DNA of 64,000 bases from Thermoflexaceae bacterium (GCA_015075555.1 JABTUD010000002.1:496001-560000); one strand, 5' to 3'; counted from the stretch's first letter, positions 55,935 through 63,832 are shown. Numbers and translations are program-made. Notes: generated from the sequence alone by a model not told the origin.

Positions 55935-56983
55935 GGCCTCACCACAACCTTGATGGCGCCGGTGGACTTGTCGGCTGCCAGGTGGAAGGCCTCGCTGATC
56001 TGGTCGAGGGGCAAAACGTGCGTGACCAGGTCCTGGGCGGGGATCTTGCGGGAAGCCATGAGCTCCAGAGTGAGCGCGTAGTCGGACTTCTTGCCCTGGA
56101 GACCGTAGGTGAGGCTGAAGATGACAGTGACGTCCTTGAGGACGGCTTTCCAGGAATCGACCGGTACCAGTTCATCCCAGAGTCCCAGGACAACGATGGT
56201 GCCGCCGGGCCGGACGAGTTCGAGGGCCTGCTCGAAGGTAGGAGCGTGGCCACCGACGGACTCGATGACTACGTCGGCGCCACCGTCGAGGGCGCTCCGG
56301 ACGCTGGCGACGGCCTCGGGACCCGTAGAGCGTACAACGGCATCGGCGCCAAAGGCCGTGGCATGGGCGGCCTGCGATTCGTACCTGGCGGTGATAGCCA
56401 CCTTCCCGGCGCCGAAGGACTTCGCGGCAGCGGCGGCACAAAGGCCGAGGACACCGGCGCCGAGAACCGCGACGCGCTCGCCGCCGGTGAGCCGCGCCCG
56501 GCGGACGCCGGCCACCGAGCAGGCGCATGGCTCGGCGACCGCAGCTACGTGGGTCTCGATCCCGGCCGGGATGGGATGGAGGCCCTTTTCCGAGAACTTG
56601 ATGTACTCGACGTAGCCGGGAAGGGAGTACATGCGGCGGTTCTCGCAGTGGATGAAGAGGCCGGAGCCGCAGTAGGCACAGGCCCCGCAGCTGCCGCTTT
56701 CGAATTGGTCGATGGCAACACGGTCGCCAAAACGGACACGGGTCACCTGACTGCCTGCTTCGACGACTGTCCCGGCGAATTCATGGCCGCCCGCCCCGGG
56801 CATGGGGAACTGCATGAGGCCGGTGGCGGCGCCGCCGCCATTCCACCAGTGGAGGTTGCTGCCGCAGATTCCCAGGCCTTCCATCTTCACGATGACGGTG
56901 CGGTCATCAACTTCAGGCCGGGGGATCTCGTCGATTCGGAACTGGGAGGGAGCCACGAGGGTGGCGCAGCGCATGGTGGTCAT
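55931..56983 (-). CDS. Zinc-dependent medium-chain alcohol/polyol dehydrogenase
   Basis: The ATG at 56983 has AAGGGG upstream; the long frame ahead of it is not MDR-like. The 350-residue protein has the catalytic zinc site Cys40 (GLGICGSN) with His67-Glu68 (GGHEFAG) and the structural zinc set Cys99, Cys102, Cys105, Cys113. The NAD(P) loop is VLGAGVLGLCAAAAA. It resembles threonine/sorbitol dehydrogenase-type MDRs that oxidise secondary alcohols. It is coupled to the VOC gene by ATGA overlap. Substrate is unknown but presumably a hydroxylated pathway intermediate. Confidence 0.9.
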   Translation of the reverse strand: MTTMRCATLVAPSQFRIDEIPRPEVDDRTVIVKMEGLGICGSNLHWWNGGGAATGLMQFPMPGAGGHEFAGTVVEAGSQVTRVRFGDRVAIDQFESGSCGACAYCGSGLFIHCENRRMYSLPGYVEYIKFSEKGLHPIPAGIETHVAAVAEPCACSVAGVRRARLTGGERVAVLGAGVLGLCAAAAAKSFGAGKVAITARYESQAAHATAFGADAVVRSTGPEAVASVRSALDGGADVVIESVGGHAPTFEQALELVRPGGTIVVLGLWDELVPVDSWKAVLKDVTVIFSLTYGLQGKKSDYALTLELMASRKIPAQDLVTHVLPLDQISEAFHLAADKSTGAIKVVVRP

Positions 56984-57029
56984 GGGCGAGCCCCTTGCAG
57001 GGCCTGCGACCGGCCGGTCGTTTGTGGCG

Positions 57030-57491
57030 TCATTCGCTTCTTGCCTCCCGGTCGCGGGATGTGAGGGATGCGAAATCGGCGGCGCCGGTAGAGGCGCCGA
57101 GCTCACGGGCCATGCTGCGGACGAAGTAGCGCCGGAGCGCGGCGAGACGTTGCGGGGCGTCCGCGCCGGTGCTGGCACGGAGGTCATCGGCGAGGGCCTG
57201 GAGCCGCTCCTTGAGGGCGGAGTTCTCCCGGACGAGGTCATCGACGGTCGTGCTGGCAGCGGCCGGCCCTGGCCGTTGAATGCCAAGGAGGGCGGCCGCC
57301 TCGGCCGAATCTTCCTCGATGGCGCGGGCGGCGGCAGGGCTCACCACGCGCGGCAGGCGTTCCAGCAGCGTGGCGAGGTTTTCGGCCTGGATGCGGGCCA
57401 TGGGGTCGGAGAGGTGGGGCAGGATCCACTCGCGCACCGTGCGAGCCATGCCCGCGGTGAGAGCATCGAGGGGAATAGTCTGCTCGATCAT
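57030..57491 (-). CDS. Small helical protein partner of the phosphotransferase
   Basis: A 153-residue, mostly helical protein without a signal peptide: GMARTVREWILPHLSDPMA, IQAENLATLLERLPRVVSP, then a linker and a predicted coiled coil (DDLVRENSALKERLQALADD), ending RRYFVRSMARELG. I do not recognise a named family. Similar small helical proteins are often encoded next to aminoglycoside-phosphotransferase-like proteins in acyl-CoA dehydrogenase clusters. It overlaps the phosphotransferase gene by four bases (57488-57491), so the two products probably interact. Confidence 0.6.
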   Translation of the reverse strand: MIEQTIPLDALTAGMARTVREWILPHLSDPMARIQAENLATLLERLPRVVSPAAARAIEEDSAEAAALLGIQRPGPAAASTTVDDLVRENSALKERLQALADDLRASTGADAPQRLAALRRYFVRSMARELGASTGAADFASLTSRDREARSE

Positions 57492-58480
57492 GCCGTGAGG
57501 CCAACCTGGGTGGCGAGAGCAAGGATGCCCTGGTGCGCGCCACGTCCAATTTGGACCAGGCGCAGGTCGGAAGTCCGGCCTTCAGCGAACGCCTTGAGCC
57601 CGGTGAGGCCGACGAGCGTAGCCTTCAGCTGTTCCAGGAGGATGTAGTAGGCAACCCGTTCCTCATCGACCGGGATGCCCGATCTGGCTTCGTAACGGCT
57701 CGTCATGTCCCCGGTGATGGAGCACCAGCCTCCGAGGCCCAGCCTGGTGAAGGCGATGTCTGCCATGGGGTCGCCAATGAAGGCGCGCTCCCAATCGAGG
57801 AAGGCGGCGATGCGGCCGTCGCGCCAGACGAAGTTACCCATACGGTAGTCGTCGTGGACAAGAGCCAGCTGCGGGCAGCGCGGCCGGCGCGCCCGGAGGT
57901 AGTGGATCACTTCGTGCAGGAGGGGGTAGGGGCGAAGGGCGATGCGCCGGAGCACCTCTTCGCAGCGGTCGAGCTCGAGGGCGGCGGGGTCGGCGCGGTT
58001 CGCGGGTAGGCCGAGGAAGGCGAGGCCGAGGGCTTCCCAGTCCACCGAGTGAAGGGCCGCCAGGGTATCGGTGAACTGGCCCTGGACGGCTTCCCGTTCG
58101 GCGGCGCCGGTCTCGCCGCTCCAGGGGAGGGGGACGTCGCCCTCAACGAACTCCATCAGGTAGAAGGGCGTGCCCAGCAGGTCTCCCGAGGGTTCGCACC
58201 AGTACGCCCGGGGGGCGGGGACCGGGGTGTGTTCGAGGGCCTGGAGGACGCGGAACTCGCGGGTGACATCATATGGTTCGAGGACACCGCCGCGAGGAGC
58301 CTTGCGAAGGATCAGCTGGCCGGGGCCACGCTTGCCGGCGATCTCCCAATCGCCCTCAACGCGCCAGGTCTCGTAGGAGAAGCCGCCGGGGATACGCTGC
58401 ACGGCGCGGACGGAGGCGCCGTGGCCGGTGTGGTCGCCGATGAACCCGGCAAGCGCGTCTGCCATCGAGGTTCCTGGCAT
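57488..58480 (-). CDS. Aminoglycoside phosphotransferase (APH)-family kinase-like protein
   Basis: A 330-residue protein kinase-like fold enzyme: VQRIPGGFSYETWRVEGDW, LILRKAPRGG (ATP-binding Lys), FYLMEFVEGDVPLP (hinge), the catalytic loop LVHDDYRMGNF with Asp211 in H-x-D-x4-N, and the metal loop FLDWERAFIGDP (Asp229, DWE instead of DxD). Members of this subgroup occur beside acyl-CoA dehydrogenases and SDRs in lipid and steroid degraders, so the substrate is probably a hydroxylated pathway compound rather than an antibiotic. A second ATG at 58465 is possible. Confidence 0.85.
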   Translation of the reverse strand: MPGTSMADALAGFIGDHTGHGASVRAVQRIPGGFSYETWRVEGDWEIAGKRGPGQLILRKAPRGGVLEPYDVTREFRVLQALEHTPVPAPRAYWCEPSGDLLGTPFYLMEFVEGDVPLPWSGETGAAEREAVQGQFTDTLAALHSVDWEALGLAFLGLPANRADPAALELDRCEEVLRRIALRPYPLLHEVIHYLRARRPRCPQLALVHDDYRMGNFVWRDGRIAAFLDWERAFIGDPMADIAFTRLGLGGWCSITGDMTSRYEARSGIPVDEERVAYYILLEQLKATLVGLTGLKAFAEGRTSDLRLVQIGRGAHQGILALATQVGLTA

Positions 58481-58488
58481 GGCGGGGG

Positions 58489-58947
58489 CTACCAGGCGAG
58501 CTTTCGCTCATCGAATGAGACGTACCGTTCGGGAGTGATGTGGCCGGTGACCCGGCCTTCGGTGTCCATGTGCCTGAACCACTGGACGCGCCGGTCGCCC
58601 TGGATGGACATGCGGTCGGCGAGAGCGGCAAGGAAACTGTGGCGCAGGGCCGGGTCGTCGCTTAGGGTCACGCGGCCGAGCACGGTGACAGAACCGATGC
58701 CGGGGACTGCGAAGGTGACCGAGGTGCGCGGGTCGCGGCGCCACGAAGCGGTCTTGCCGCGGTTCTCGGTGGTGGTCACGTAGAGCTCGCCATCGATGAC
58801 GGCATGGCTGACCCAGACGCCCACTGGCTGGCCGTCACGCTTCGTGTAGCAGACAGTGCAGCCGGGGGCTTTGCGGATCACTTCGTTGATAGCGTCCTGG
58901 TCCATGCGAAAGGGATTCAGGTCTTCCCACACCTGGTCTGAGGCCAT
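58489..58947 (-). CDS. Pyridoxamine 5'-phosphate oxidase-family flavin-binding protein
   Basis: The ATG at 58947 has AGGAG nine bases upstream; a TTG at 58971 would overlap the neighbour. The 152-residue protein follows the split-barrel fold: INEVIRKAPGCTVCYTKRDG, VWVSHAVIDGELYVTTTEN, KTASWRRDPRTSVTFAV and VTVLGRVTLSDD. These are the FMN/F420-binding strands of the PNPOx-like/FDOR superfamily. Relatives act as flavin reductases or F420-dependent reductases. It lies between the two enzyme genes for the kinase-like protein and the CrtC-like paralogue B. Confidence 0.83.
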   Translation of the reverse strand: MASDQVWEDLNPFRMDQDAINEVIRKAPGCTVCYTKRDGQPVGVWVSHAVIDGELYVTTTENRGKTASWRRDPRTSVTFAVPGIGSVTVLGRVTLSDDPALRHSFLAALADRMSIQGDRRVQWFRHMDTEGRVTGHITPERYVSFDERKLAW

Positions 58948-58958
58948 GGTCGAATCTC

Positions 58959-59942
58959 CTACACCAGCCAACGTGGAGATGGAGGGCCGAATGAGTACTC
59001 GGCGACGCCGTAGCCGCGTTCACCGGTCTCCTCAATCTCGAAATCGAAGAACGGTTCGTAGCAATCGAGGCGGTTCTCGAGGTCGTTCTCTCCGCGGTCC
59101 CAGAGCTTGACCTGGCCGTGCTTGCGGCCGGTGCGGACGTGGATGACCTCTCCGCCGGGCATGGTGAGCTCGTAACGGAAGGCGACGGCGGTGCGGTGGT
59201 CATCGGTGGTGAGGATCTCGGCGGAGGCGCCGAGAAGGGCATGCGACCCGGCAGCGGAGGACACAAAGCCACCTACGGGGCCGCCGGTGACGGGCCGGTC
59301 GCGCCGGGACATCAGGCCGAAGGCGTTGATATGCCGGTCTGCGAGCTGTATGGAGGGCCAGAAGTGCCCCGGATTGTTGGCATCGGACCACTCCCAGGGG
59401 GGTTCGACGGCGAAGCGGTCGGACCAGGAGTGGTCGCGGTGCGACCAGGAATCGATGCGGCGGGTTTCGCCAGCGGCGGGGCCGCCCCGGATCTCGAAGG
59501 CGCCGGTGCAGTGCATGCCCTGCTCGAAGTGGCCCCCGTAGTAGTTGGCATGGCTGAGGGGGTTGCCATTGACGCAATCGTTGTAGTCGAAGACGGGGAA
59601 GCGGCCGCGGAAGTTGAGGTCGAAGCCGTAACGGGGCCCATCGAAGGTGATGCGGATCTCTTCGAGCGGCCTGACAACGGAGTAGGTGAGCCTGCCATCG
59701 GACCAGGGGCCGCGGTCGGCCTCTACCGGGAGGGGGTGCTTGTTGCCATAGAGCTGGGGCACGCCATCGATGAGATAGAGGGCTTCGAAGCGGCCGTAGC
59801 CCTTATTCGTGAGGTGGATGTGGTTGATGCCGAAGATGTTCGCCTCGCGATCGACGACGCTCACCCAGAGGGTGTCGCCGAAGAGCAGGTGGCTAAACTC
59901 CGAGGGCGGGCTGTGGCGGAACTCGTCGTTGCTGGTGACCAT
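58959..59942 (-). CDS. CrtC/DUF7064-like beta-barrel protein, paralogue B
   Basis: A 327-residue protein homologous along its whole length to the one at 54416-55414. Conserved blocks shared by both: VDREANIFGINHIH, IRITFDGPRYGFDL, RFPVFDYNDC, GGHFEQGMHCTGAFEIRGGP, SWSHRDHSWSDRF, GHFWPSI and EETGERGYGVAEYS. The HRDHSW motif, with its two His and an Asp, is the best candidate for a functional site. The C-terminus PSPRW ends both proteins. No reaction is known to me for this family. Two diverged copies in one cluster suggest two related substrates or a heteromer. Confidence 0.68.
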   Translation of the reverse strand: MVTSNDEFRHSPPSEFSHLLFGDTLWVSVVDREANIFGINHIHLTNKGYGRFEALYLIDGVPQLYGNKHPLPVEADRGPWSDGRLTYSVVRPLEEIRITFDGPRYGFDLNFRGRFPVFDYNDCVNGNPLSHANYYGGHFEQGMHCTGAFEIRGGPAAGETRRIDSWSHRDHSWSDRFAVEPPWEWSDANNPGHFWPSIQLADRHINAFGLMSRRDRPVTGGPVGGFVSSAAGSHALLGASAEILTTDDHRTAVAFRYELTMPGGEVIHVRTGRKHGQVKLWDRGENDLENRLDCYEPFFDFEIEETGERGYGVAEYSFGPPSPRWLV

Positions 59943-59950
59943 TGAAACTC

Positions 59951-60382
59951 CTAGAGGACGGCGAAGAATCGCTCGGGATCGATGTACTCGTGGTAGCTGG
60001 CGAGGCGGCCTTCGTCGTCGAAGGTGAAGATGCTGACACCGTTGTTCTCGTAGTGCTTGCCGGTGCTGGCTTCCGCTTCGTCATCCCACTCGACAACGAC
60101 GCGGCTGCCCTCGGCGACAACCGCCTTTATGTCAAAGGAGACCCCGTTGGGGAACGTCTCGGCGATGAAGTTCGGGCTGCGGACGTGCTTCGCCAGGCGT
60201 TCGGGCGTGAAGCCAAGAACCCACGTAGAGCCCCCGGGAGCCATGTGGGCCCGGAGAATGTCCCATTCGCCGCGGCTCAGCCCTTCAAGGATTGCGCGGG
60301 CGGTTTCGACGTTGCGGAGTTCGGTCTGTGACCGGGGAGTGGCGCCCTGGAAGTTTTCGAGGCCGGAGATCCCTTTCTTCAC
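59951..60382 (-). CDS. SnoaL/NTF2-like protein
   Basis: A 143-residue protein with the cone-shaped NTF2-like pattern: VETARAILEGLSRGEWDILR, RLAKHVRSPNFIAETFPNGV, VVAEGSRVVVEWDDEAEAST and VSIFTFDDEGRLASYHEYID. The HEYID ending is typical of SnoaL-like polyketide cyclases and of steroid delta-isomerase-like proteins. It may isomerise or dehydrate a cyclic ketone, or only bind it. It sits between SDR and CrtC-like genes with small gaps (8 and 22 bases), in one operon. Confidence 0.82.
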   Translation of the reverse strand: MKKGISGLENFQGATPRSQTELRNVETARAILEGLSRGEWDILRAHMAPGGSTWVLGFTPERLAKHVRSPNFIAETFPNGVSFDIKAVVAEGSRVVVEWDDEAEASTGKHYENNGVSIFTFDDEGRLASYHEYIDPERFFAVL

Positions 60383-60404
60383 GGCATATCACCTCTCCTG
60401 GGGA

Positions 60405-61175
60405 CTAAATGAGGAGGTAGCCGCCATCGACAACGACCGTCTCACCGGTGATGAAGGAAGCGGCAGGGCTGGCGAGGAAGACGGCTACGTCGCCGATATC
60501 CTGGGGCGTCCCCAGGCGGCCAATAGGGGTGTGCGCGCGCATCTGGGCGCCGCTGGCCTGGAGAATCATCTCCGTTCCCGGGGTGGCGATGACACCGGGG
60601 GCGATGGCGTTGACGCGAATCCCCATGGGAGCGAATTCGAGCGCGGCGGCCTTCGTGAGCATGATGACGGCGGCTTTGCTGGTGTCGTAGTGGGCAATGC
60701 CGGGCGCACCGGGGCGGAAACCCTGGACCGAGGCGAGATTGATGATCGAGCCTCCGCCGGACTCAGCCATGATCCGCCCGGCCTTCCGGGTGGCCAGGAA
60801 CACGGTACGGACGTTGAGCTCGATGACGCTGTCCCACTGCTCCACGGGCATATCGAGGATGTTGGAGAAAGGGTAGATGCCGGCGTTGTTGACAAGGATG
60901 TCGAGCCGGCCGAGGTCGCGCTGCGCCTGGACGAGCATCGCATCGACCGCTGCCTCCTGGCGTGCGTCGCTCCCAATGGCGACGGCCCTGCGGCCCAGCG
61001 CCCGGACCTCGGCGGCGACGGCCTCGGCAGCGTCGAGCTTGATGTCCTGGACAGCGACATCGGCGCCGGCCTCGGCGAGGCAGAGGGCGATGCTGCGTCC
61101 GATGCCCATGCCGGCGCCGGTAACCAGGGCTGTCCTGCCATCGACTCTGAATCTTTCGGCCAGGGTTTGCGCCAT
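60405..61175 (-). CDS. Short-chain dehydrogenase/reductase
   Basis: The ATG at 61175 gives 256 residues, preceded by GAGAGGTAG. It is a classical complete SDR: ALVTGAGMGIGRSIALCLA, DILVNNAGIYPFSN, SIINLASVQGFRPG, HYDTSKAAVIMLTKAAAL and ITGETVVVDGGYLLI. The fold, the Asp after the second strand (VQDIKLDA) and length suggest NAD use. It is the first gene after a 437-base gap and probably leads the minus-strand operon that runs to 54416. Confidence 0.92.
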   Translation of the reverse strand: MAQTLAERFRVDGRTALVTGAGMGIGRSIALCLAEAGADVAVQDIKLDAAEAVAAEVRALGRRAVAIGSDARQEAAVDAMLVQAQRDLGRLDILVNNAGIYPFSNILDMPVEQWDSVIELNVRTVFLATRKAGRIMAESGGGSIINLASVQGFRPGAPGIAHYDTSKAAVIMLTKAAALEFAPMGIRVNAIAPGVIATPGTEMILQASGAQMRAHTPIGRLGTPQDIGDVAVFLASPAASFITGETVVVDGGYLLI

Positions 61176-61612
61176 ATCTCTACCTCTCGTGGACGGACGG
61201 CCAGTTTCTTGTTTGGTCGGCCAATTCTGCTTGGCGGAGCGGTCGAAGGCAAGTGCGCCGCGTCGACGAGGACGTGCCTCAGGCATGCGGGGAGGGGCGG
61301 ACTGTCCCCGAGCCGGTGGCAGCAGAGATGGCAGAGCGGCGGCGGCGGGAGGAGGGTGTGGGGGATTCGGCCTCACCGGGCCAGAGCCTGGCGGCGCTCA
61401 GCCTATGGGCAGCCGGGGCCGGGGGCATGATGGCGGCATGGGGAACTGTGCCTGTCCGGGCCGGGTTTGAGCGGACGGTCCGGTCCAGTCAGGGCAGGAG
61501 GGGGCGCCGGGGCTTCACCGGGGTCCGGCGAGCCGCCGAAATCGCAAAGCAGGGAGGGGCCCGGGCGAGGGACCCGGGCCCCGGGAGGGGGTGCGCGGCC
61601 GCCCCCGAGGGG
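61176..61612. other. Intergenic region: likely promoter of the 54-61 kb operon and 3' end of the acyl-CoA dehydrogenase gene
   Basis: No convincing gene lies here; open frames on the plus strand are extensions into the antisense of the acyl-CoA dehydrogenase. The part next to the SDR (61201-61224) reads TTGGCCGACCAAACAAG followed by AAACTGG on the minus strand and includes TTGG-N4-CCAA symmetry; a related sequence lies at 63781-63795. The distal part holds a strong hairpin listed separately. Confidence 0.5.
61556..61582 (-). terminator. Hairpin downstream of acyl-CoA dehydrogenase gene
   Basis: A perfect ten-base inverted repeat, GGGGCCCGGG at 61556-61565 and CCCGGGCCCC at 61573-61582, with a seven-base loop, starts 31 bases beyond the stop of the acyl-CoA dehydrogenase gene. 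There is no T-run, but the stem is very stable and the position fits transcript termination. Confidence 0.55.
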
Positions 61613-62779
61613 TCAGCAGGCCAGCTCGCGCATCAGACGGCCGGCGATGGTGACGCGTTGCATTTCGGAGGTGCCTTCAAGGATGGTGAAGATGCGCACC
61701 ATGCGGTAGATGCGTTCAATGCCCGTCTCGGCCAGGCAACCAATGCCGCCGTGGACCTGGATGGCTTCGTATGCGGCGCGATTCACCATCTCGGAGCAGT
61801 AGAGCTTGGTCATTGCGCCTTCCTTGCGGATGTCGAGACCCTGGTCGAGCATGGCGGCGGTGCGCTCAACCATCAGCTCGCCGGCAAAGAGCTCTGTCGC
61901 CATATCGGCGAGCTTGAGCTGGATGGCCTGGAAGCTGGCGATGGGCTGGCCGAACTGCTGGCGCCGGGCGGCGTAGGCCGCGCTGCGGGCAAGCGCGCGG
62001 CGGGCGACGCCAACGGTCATGGCCGCCGTGCGGACGCGGTTGCCGTTGATCCAGCCGAGGGCCATGGGGAAGCCGGCGCCGACCTGGCCAAGGACGTTCT
62101 CTTCACCCAGGCGGACGTTGTCGAAGGCGAGCTCTCCCTGGAAGCCGGTGAAGCCCATGCAGGTGTGGTCGCGGGCGCGCAGGTAGCCGGGGGTGCTGGC
62201 ATCAACGAGGAAGGCGGTGACCCCCGAGGGCGACCCCTCCGGCCCCTGTACGACCGCGAAGACGGTGGCGAAATCGGCGTGGGGCCCGTTGCTGACGATG
62301 CTCTTGGAGCCGGTGAGCAGGAAGCCTGCGTCATCGACCACGGCGCGGGCCTGGAGGGCGCTGGCGTCGGAACCGGCGCCGGCCTCGGATAGGGCGAAAC
62401 AGGTGGTGGTTTCGCCCGCCATGAGCGGTGCGAGCCAGCGCGCGCGCTGAGGTTCGTTTGCGTGGAGCATGATCGACGAAGGGCCACCGCCGCCGCCGAG
62501 CACGTCTTCGAAGAAGACCGTGTCGTGGGAGTGGAGCTCCATCTCGAGTACGCAACGGCCGAGGAAGGAGAGCCCGCTGCCGCCCACTTCCTGCGGCATG
62601 TCGGGGGCGTACAGCCCGAGCTCGCGGGCGCGCACGCGCACCTGGCGGCGCAGGCCGGCAGGGGGCACGACGTCCCAGGTGAGGTTGTTGTCACGTTCGA
62701 GGGGGATGACTTCGGTGGTGATGTAGTGGCGGACCGCCTCGCGGAGCGGCTTGAAGTTCGGGGTGGGCGCCTGTTCCAT
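61613..62779 (-). CDS. Acyl-CoA dehydrogenase
   Basis: The ATG at 62779 gives 388 residues (MEQAPTPNFKPLREAVRHYI); the longer frame upstream is non-coding in character. The family blocks are FALSEAGAGSDASALQARAV, AGFLLTGSKSIVSNGPHADF, CMGFTGFQGELAFDNVRLGE and QVHGGIGCLAETGIERIYR with TILEGTSEMQRVTIAGRLM at the end. It oxidises an acyl-CoA at C2-C3 using FAD and ETF. It lies alone between two hairpins, so it may be transcribed separately from the downstream operon. It is only distantly like the one at 42440-43618. Confidence 0.9.
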   Translation of the reverse strand: MEQAPTPNFKPLREAVRHYITTEVIPLERDNNLTWDVVPPAGLRRQVRVRARELGLYAPDMPQEVGGSGLSFLGRCVLEMELHSHDTVFFEDVLGGGGGPSSIMLHANEPQRARWLAPLMAGETTTCFALSEAGAGSDASALQARAVVDDAGFLLTGSKSIVSNGPHADFATVFAVVQGPEGSPSGVTAFLVDASTPGYLRARDHTCMGFTGFQGELAFDNVRLGEENVLGQVGAGFPMALGWINGNRVRTAAMTVGVARRALARSAAYAARRQQFGQPIASFQAIQLKLADMATELFAGELMVERTAAMLDQGLDIRKEGAMTKLYCSEMVNRAAYEAIQVHGGIGCLAETGIERIYRMVRIFTILEGTSEMQRVTIAGRLMRELAC

Positions 62780-62842
62780 TGCTGTTCGTTTCGCCTCGCC
62801 GGTGCCGGTGGAGAGGCATTCCTCCTTGGATTCGTAAGATGA

Positions 62843-62882
62843 AGAGCCCGGACATGCCGCTGTGGCGGTCTGTCCGGGCTCT
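62843..62882 (-). terminator. Hairpin between TetR/zinc-ribbon genes and acyl-CoA dehydrogenase gene
   Basis: A perfect 12-base inverted repeat, AGAGCCCGGACA at 62843-62854 and TGTCCGGGCTCT at 62871-62882, with an inner CCGC/GCGG stem in the 16-base loop. It follows the zinc-ribbon stop by 27 bases in the minus direction. No T-run is visible. Likely a terminator or a stable 5' leader element for the acyl-CoA dehydrogenase gene. Confidence 0.6.
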
Positions 62883-62909
62883 GGGTTCCTGACCTCGGGC
62901 CTCGATTCG

Positions 62910-63101
62910 CTATGCAGGTGTGCGAGAGGGACTACCCCGCGCTCGCCGCGTCTCGCTCGCCGATTCCCAGGGGATGCGATGCACCCGGCGACAGCGGCGG
63001 CAGAGGATCTCGACGCCCAGCGGCGTAGTGCGGGCAACGAGCGCCCCGCAGAGGCAGCGTTCGTCGGAGGCGCAGTCAGTCGTTTGTCGTGACCGTTCCA
63101 C
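62910..63101 (-). CDS. Small Com-like zinc-ribbon protein
   Basis: A 63-residue protein from the GTG at 63101 (GAGG upstream), overlapping the last 26 bases of the TetR gene in a different frame. A single zinc ribbon is clear: C16-x-C18-x15-C34-x2-C37, as RCLCGALVARTTPLG and VEILCRRCRRVHRIP. This is the pattern of Com-like regulators related to the phage Mu Com protein, which bind nucleic acid. The basic C-terminus (SETRRARGSPSRTP) fits that. No other phage genes are near. Its coupling to the TetR gene suggests joint control of this cluster. A chance frame is unlikely given the intact zinc motif. Confidence 0.6.
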   Translation of the reverse strand: MERSRQTTDCASDERCLCGALVARTTPLGVEILCRRCRRVHRIPWESASETRRARGSPSRTPA

Positions 63102-63708
63102 GGGGGACCTCGCGAAGGGATTCGATGTAGTGGCGGCCCCATTCCTCGACGCGGGGGCGATCGAGCTCGTCATCGAGGCCGAGCTGATGGACCAGGTCGA
63201 AGGTGGAGCCGATGGCCATGAAGTGCCAGGCGGCGATGCGCGGGGCAATATCGGCGCGGACCAGCCCGCGCTCCTGGCCGTCTTCGATGAGCCCGGTGAT
63301 GACGTCGATCATCGCCCGGTAGCTGGTGGCCATGATTGCCTGCACCTCCGGGTCGGAGGCGTCGCCAAGGGCCTTGAACCAGAGGTGAGTGAAGGGCGAG
63401 CGGGTATGCACGTGGTCGTAGTACTGGAGGCCGATCTCCCAGATCGTTTCGAGGGGATCGCCCGCGCGCTCGGCGGCCCTGCGCCAGAGGGCGACCAGCC
63501 GGGGGCCGGCATCCCTGAGGGTGGCCAGGTAGAGGTCGCGCTTGCTGGGGAAGTAGCGGTAGATGGCCGAAGGGGCGACCCCGGCGCCCCGGGCCACTTC
63601 ATCGGTCCCTGCGTTTGCATAGCCCGAAGCGGCGAAGACCGACTGAGCGCTTTCAAGGATGAGGCGCTTGCGTTCAGCCGCGGGGCGCTTGGGGGCACGT
63701 TGTTTCAT
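63076..63708 (-). CDS. TetR-family transcriptional regulator
   Basis: The ATG at 63708 gives 210 residues, starting with a basic tail and then the TetR helix-turn-helix at about 15-58: RLILESAQSVFAASGYANAG, VARGAGVAPSAIYRYFPSKR. The C-terminal ligand domain (YYDHVHTRSPFTHLWFKALG, AAWHFMAIGSTFDLVHQL) resembles acyl-CoA-responsive or lipid-pathway TetR members. A near-perfect 25-base palindrome lies ten bases upstream of the start, so it most likely represses itself. The adjacent acyl-CoA dehydrogenase and SDR operon on the same strand are natural targets. Confidence 0.9.
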   Translation of the reverse strand: MKQRAPKRPAAERKRLILESAQSVFAASGYANAGTDEVARGAGVAPSAIYRYFPSKRDLYLATLRDAGPRLVALWRRAAERAGDPLETIWEIGLQYYDHVHTRSPFTHLWFKALGDASDPEVQAIMATSYRAMIDVITGLIEDGQERGLVRADIAPRIAAWHFMAIGSTFDLVHQLGLDDELDRPRVEEWGRHYIESLREVPRGTVTTND

Positions 63709-63717
63709 GGCCGACTT

Positions 63718-63742
63718 TGTGAACAGTGTTTCACTATTCACA
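63718..63742. promoter_or_regulatory. TetR operator palindrome
   Basis: TGTGAACAGTG (63718-63728), a three-base centre TTT, then CACTATTCACA (63732-63742). The arms are reverse complements with a single mismatch at position seven. Length and symmetry fit a TetR dimer site, and the position immediately ahead of the TetR start fits autorepression, with possible control of the gene on the other side. Confidence 0.75.
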
Positions 63743-63832
63743 TAGTAGGGACGCAGGGAAGGGGATGTCAATAGCGGAGATTGGCCGAAAACTGGCTCGT
63801 TTCAAGCGCCGTGGAGAGCGGTCGAAGTGGAG
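63743..63832. other. Short spacer between the TetR operator and a membrane-protein gene end
   Basis: Ninety bases. TTGGCCGAAAACTGG at 63781-63795 resembles, in halves, a sequence at 61201-61224 upstream of the SDR operon. Otherwise I see nothing distinctive. Confidence 0.35.

Noticed and set aside
56984-57286. N-terminal extension of the zinc dehydrogenase frame
   Set aside because: It is Pro/Ser-rich, overlaps the helical-protein gene in another frame, and precedes a well-placed ATG at 56983.
61253-62392. Plus-strand frame spanning the 61.2-61.6 kb gap
   Set aside because: Most of it mirrors the acyl-CoA dehydrogenase; the part in the gap has no motifs or ribosome binding site.
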